Assembly (NCBI GenBank): GCA_964481075.1
Contig: CAYZSD010000008.1
Coordinates: 1 to 41,498, forward strand
Length of the DNA: 41,498 nucleotides
Origin: MWFE01 sp964481075
GTDB lineage: Bacteria > Bacteroidota > Bacteroidia > Bacteroidales > Tenuifilaceae
Reading direction: 5' to 3'
A program made the translations under genes and the position numbers. The notes under the pieces were generated by a model. It ran no database searches. It was given only the letters and a program-made list of their open reading frames with translations, and was not told the DNA's origin. This document shows positions 40,340 through 41,498 of this stretch, in pieces. The first letter of the stretch is position 1, and each line of letters starts with the position of its first letter.

Positions 40340-41498
40340 TTAAGAACCTCCAGCAACAAGGTTTGTGATGTTGTTGGATATTTTGAGGATTTTATAGACT
40401 TCTCCAAACTCGTTTTTGATAGGGGTGTAGGTTTCTTGAAACACGAATACTTTGTCGTTAACAATGAATTTGTTAACTTGCTTCTGTGGAATACCGCTTC
40501 TCAAATTACTCCAAAAACGGTCGTATTCAATCTTCTTTTCTAAAGCCAAATCCATTTTGTCTGAATGATGTGTTCCAACCACTTCGTTGCGAGTAAGGTT
40601 AAGAAGTTCGAGGTAGGCATCATTTATTGAGGTAATATAACCTTGATAGTCGTATTCAATTACGAAACTTGAGCTATTCAGAGCATCGATGAAGCTTTGC
40701 ATCTCGGCCGACTTTCGGGTCGATTCCTCCTGGGTAGCCTGAAGTTCTTCCATATTCTGACGCATTTCCTCCTCCTGAGCCGACATCTCTTCAGCTTGCT
40801 GTTGGGTTTTTGCTAGTAGTGCTGCTGTTCGGATGTTAATTCTCACCGATGTTATTGTTGAGGCAATAGTTTGAGCTATTCGTTCAACAAACTCAATTTG
40901 GAAGTCCTCAAAGAGATTGAACGAGGCAAGTTCTATAACGCCTAAAACGTTTTTCTCCATAAGCAAAGGAACGATAAGCAGTACCCTTGGTTTACTTTGC
41001 CCTAATCCCGATGAAATCTCGATGTAATCTTCAGGTATTTCGGTAAGGTAAACCGATTTCTTCTCGATGGCGCTTGCTCCAATTAAACCCTCTCCTGGTA
41101 GGACTTTTTTATTAATAAATTTTTGTCTGTTAAATGCATAAGCAGCAACAAGTTGAAAATGAGGATCGGCTGGGTCATCATCGTTGAAAAGGAAAAGCCC
41201 TCCCTGATTGGCATCAAGAGTTTGCACAATTTCTTTGATGATAGACCTTGACAAATTATCCATGCTGTCGTTGTTGAGCCGAAGAATCTCACCAAATTTT
41301 GCAAGCCCTTCATTCACCCAACGTCTTTGGTTATCTTCGGCTTTACGCTTTTCCTCTTCGTTTCTAGCGTTTTGTAGGCTATTTCGCATGTCAATAAGAG
41401 CCTTACCAAGTACATCCTCGTCGCTAAGTTTTTTTACATCGACGTTGAAGTCCCCTTTTCCAATGCTTGTTGCAAAAGTCACCTTTAGCTTAAGCCCA
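40340..41498 (-). CDS. HAMP-GAF-PAS sensor protein (5' end outside window)
   Basis: The 3' part of a signalling protein, open to the window end. A HAMP end (GDFNVDVKKLSDEDVLGKAL) is followed by a GAF domain (about 75-210 counted from the GTG at 41482; PLLMEKNVLGVIELASF), a coiled coil (QQQAEEMSAQEEEMRQNMEE) and a PAS domain (SSFVIEYDYQGYITSINDAY). It ends there, with no kinase, cyclase or chemotaxis output domain. It may work through contacts with other sensors, or its output may be on another protein. The start lies upstream, where membrane helices are expected. Confidence 0.85.
   Translation of the reverse strand, partial: GLKLKVTFATSIGKGDFNVDVKKLSDEDVLGKALIDMRNSLQNARNEEEKRKAEDNQRRWVNEGLAKFGEILRLNNDSMDNLSRSIIKEIVQTLDANQGGLFLFNDDDPADPHFQLVAAYAFNRQKFINKKVLPGEGLIGASAIEKKSVYLTEIPEDYIEISSGLGQSKPRVLLIVPLLMEKNVLGVIELASFNLFEDFQIEFVERIAQTIASTITSVRINIRTAALLAKTQQQAEEMSAQEEEMRQNMEELQATQEESTRKSAEMQSFIDALNSSSFVIEYDYQGYITSINDAYLELLNLTRNEVVGTHHSDKMDLALEKKIEYDRFWSNLRSGIPQKQVNKFIVNDKVFVFQETYTPIKNEFGEVYKILKISNNITNLVAGGS

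Overview
The window is a 41.5-kb piece of a Bacteroidota chromosome, most likely order Bacteroidales. The evidence is moderately AT-rich DNA, TAnnTTTG promoter boxes, a type IX secretion (T9SS) sorting domain on a secreted protein, a PorT-type outer-membrane barrel, T9SS/RHS-type accessory genes, and weak Shine-Dalgarno signals. No rRNA, tRNA or CRISPR array was seen. The first and last genes are cut by the window edges.

1-5.2 kb (+ strand, apart from rsmE): an SPFH membrane protein, a short ribbon-helix-helix gene that is easy to miss, a CPBP membrane protease and a zinc-ribbon protein. Next come rsmE (- strand) and a YfcE-type phosphoesterase, fired from back-to-back promoters, then a two-gene ABC exporter. 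5.3-14.3 kb (- strand) is housekeeping: a SAM hydrolase-family protein, mazG, a DppB-type permease, tpiA, prmA, and a 1547-residue secreted protein of unknown function. A REPIN-like palindromic repeat with a perfect 27-bp central hairpin fills the gap that follows. 14.8-21.5 kb (+) holds two tandem chemoreceptors and two secreted cyanophycinase-like S51 peptidases, one with a T9SS signal.

21.5-26.2 kb is an accessory island of orphan RHS C-terminal modules without any full-length rhs gene. Module 1 has an HExxH toxin candidate overlapping a secreted immunity candidate. Module 2 has a JAB-like (HTHP) toxin candidate followed by a secreted immunity candidate. Remnant tails share a CGAAACCCGCC/GGCGGGTTTTG hairpin and, in two copies, a coding tail reading PVxxRLPN-stop. 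Two toxin-antitoxin operons (Phd/YoeB type and a ParE type) and the broken end of a tyrosine recombinase lie between them.

27.3-36.9 kb is the most interesting region, a sulfur-related respiratory and trafficking locus. It runs: octaheme cytochrome c of the tetrathionate reductase family, a HepT-MntA toxin-antitoxin pair, a cytochrome b, a double-rhodanese lipoprotein, a YeeE/YedE sulfur transporter split in two genes (the second half fused to a rhodanese domain), a membrane-anchored rhodanese-like protein, an MFS transporter, an outer-membrane barrel, and two cytoplasmic rhodaneses. Three of these proteins end in the same C-terminal tail, (P)RGGC-stop. In two of the three the rhodanese catalytic cysteine is gone, and in those soluble domains the terminal Cys is the only cysteine left. 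A fourth, cytoplasmic rhodanese has also lost the catalytic Cys and carries GGCMC near its end. I infer that the terminal cysteine acts as a mobile persulfide carrier between periplasmic sulfur chemistry and the YeeE channel. This is a hypothesis from sequence only.

36.9-41.5 kb (- strand) returns to ordinary genes: a TPR protein, upp, dgt and a HAMP-GAF-PAS sensor cut by the window end.
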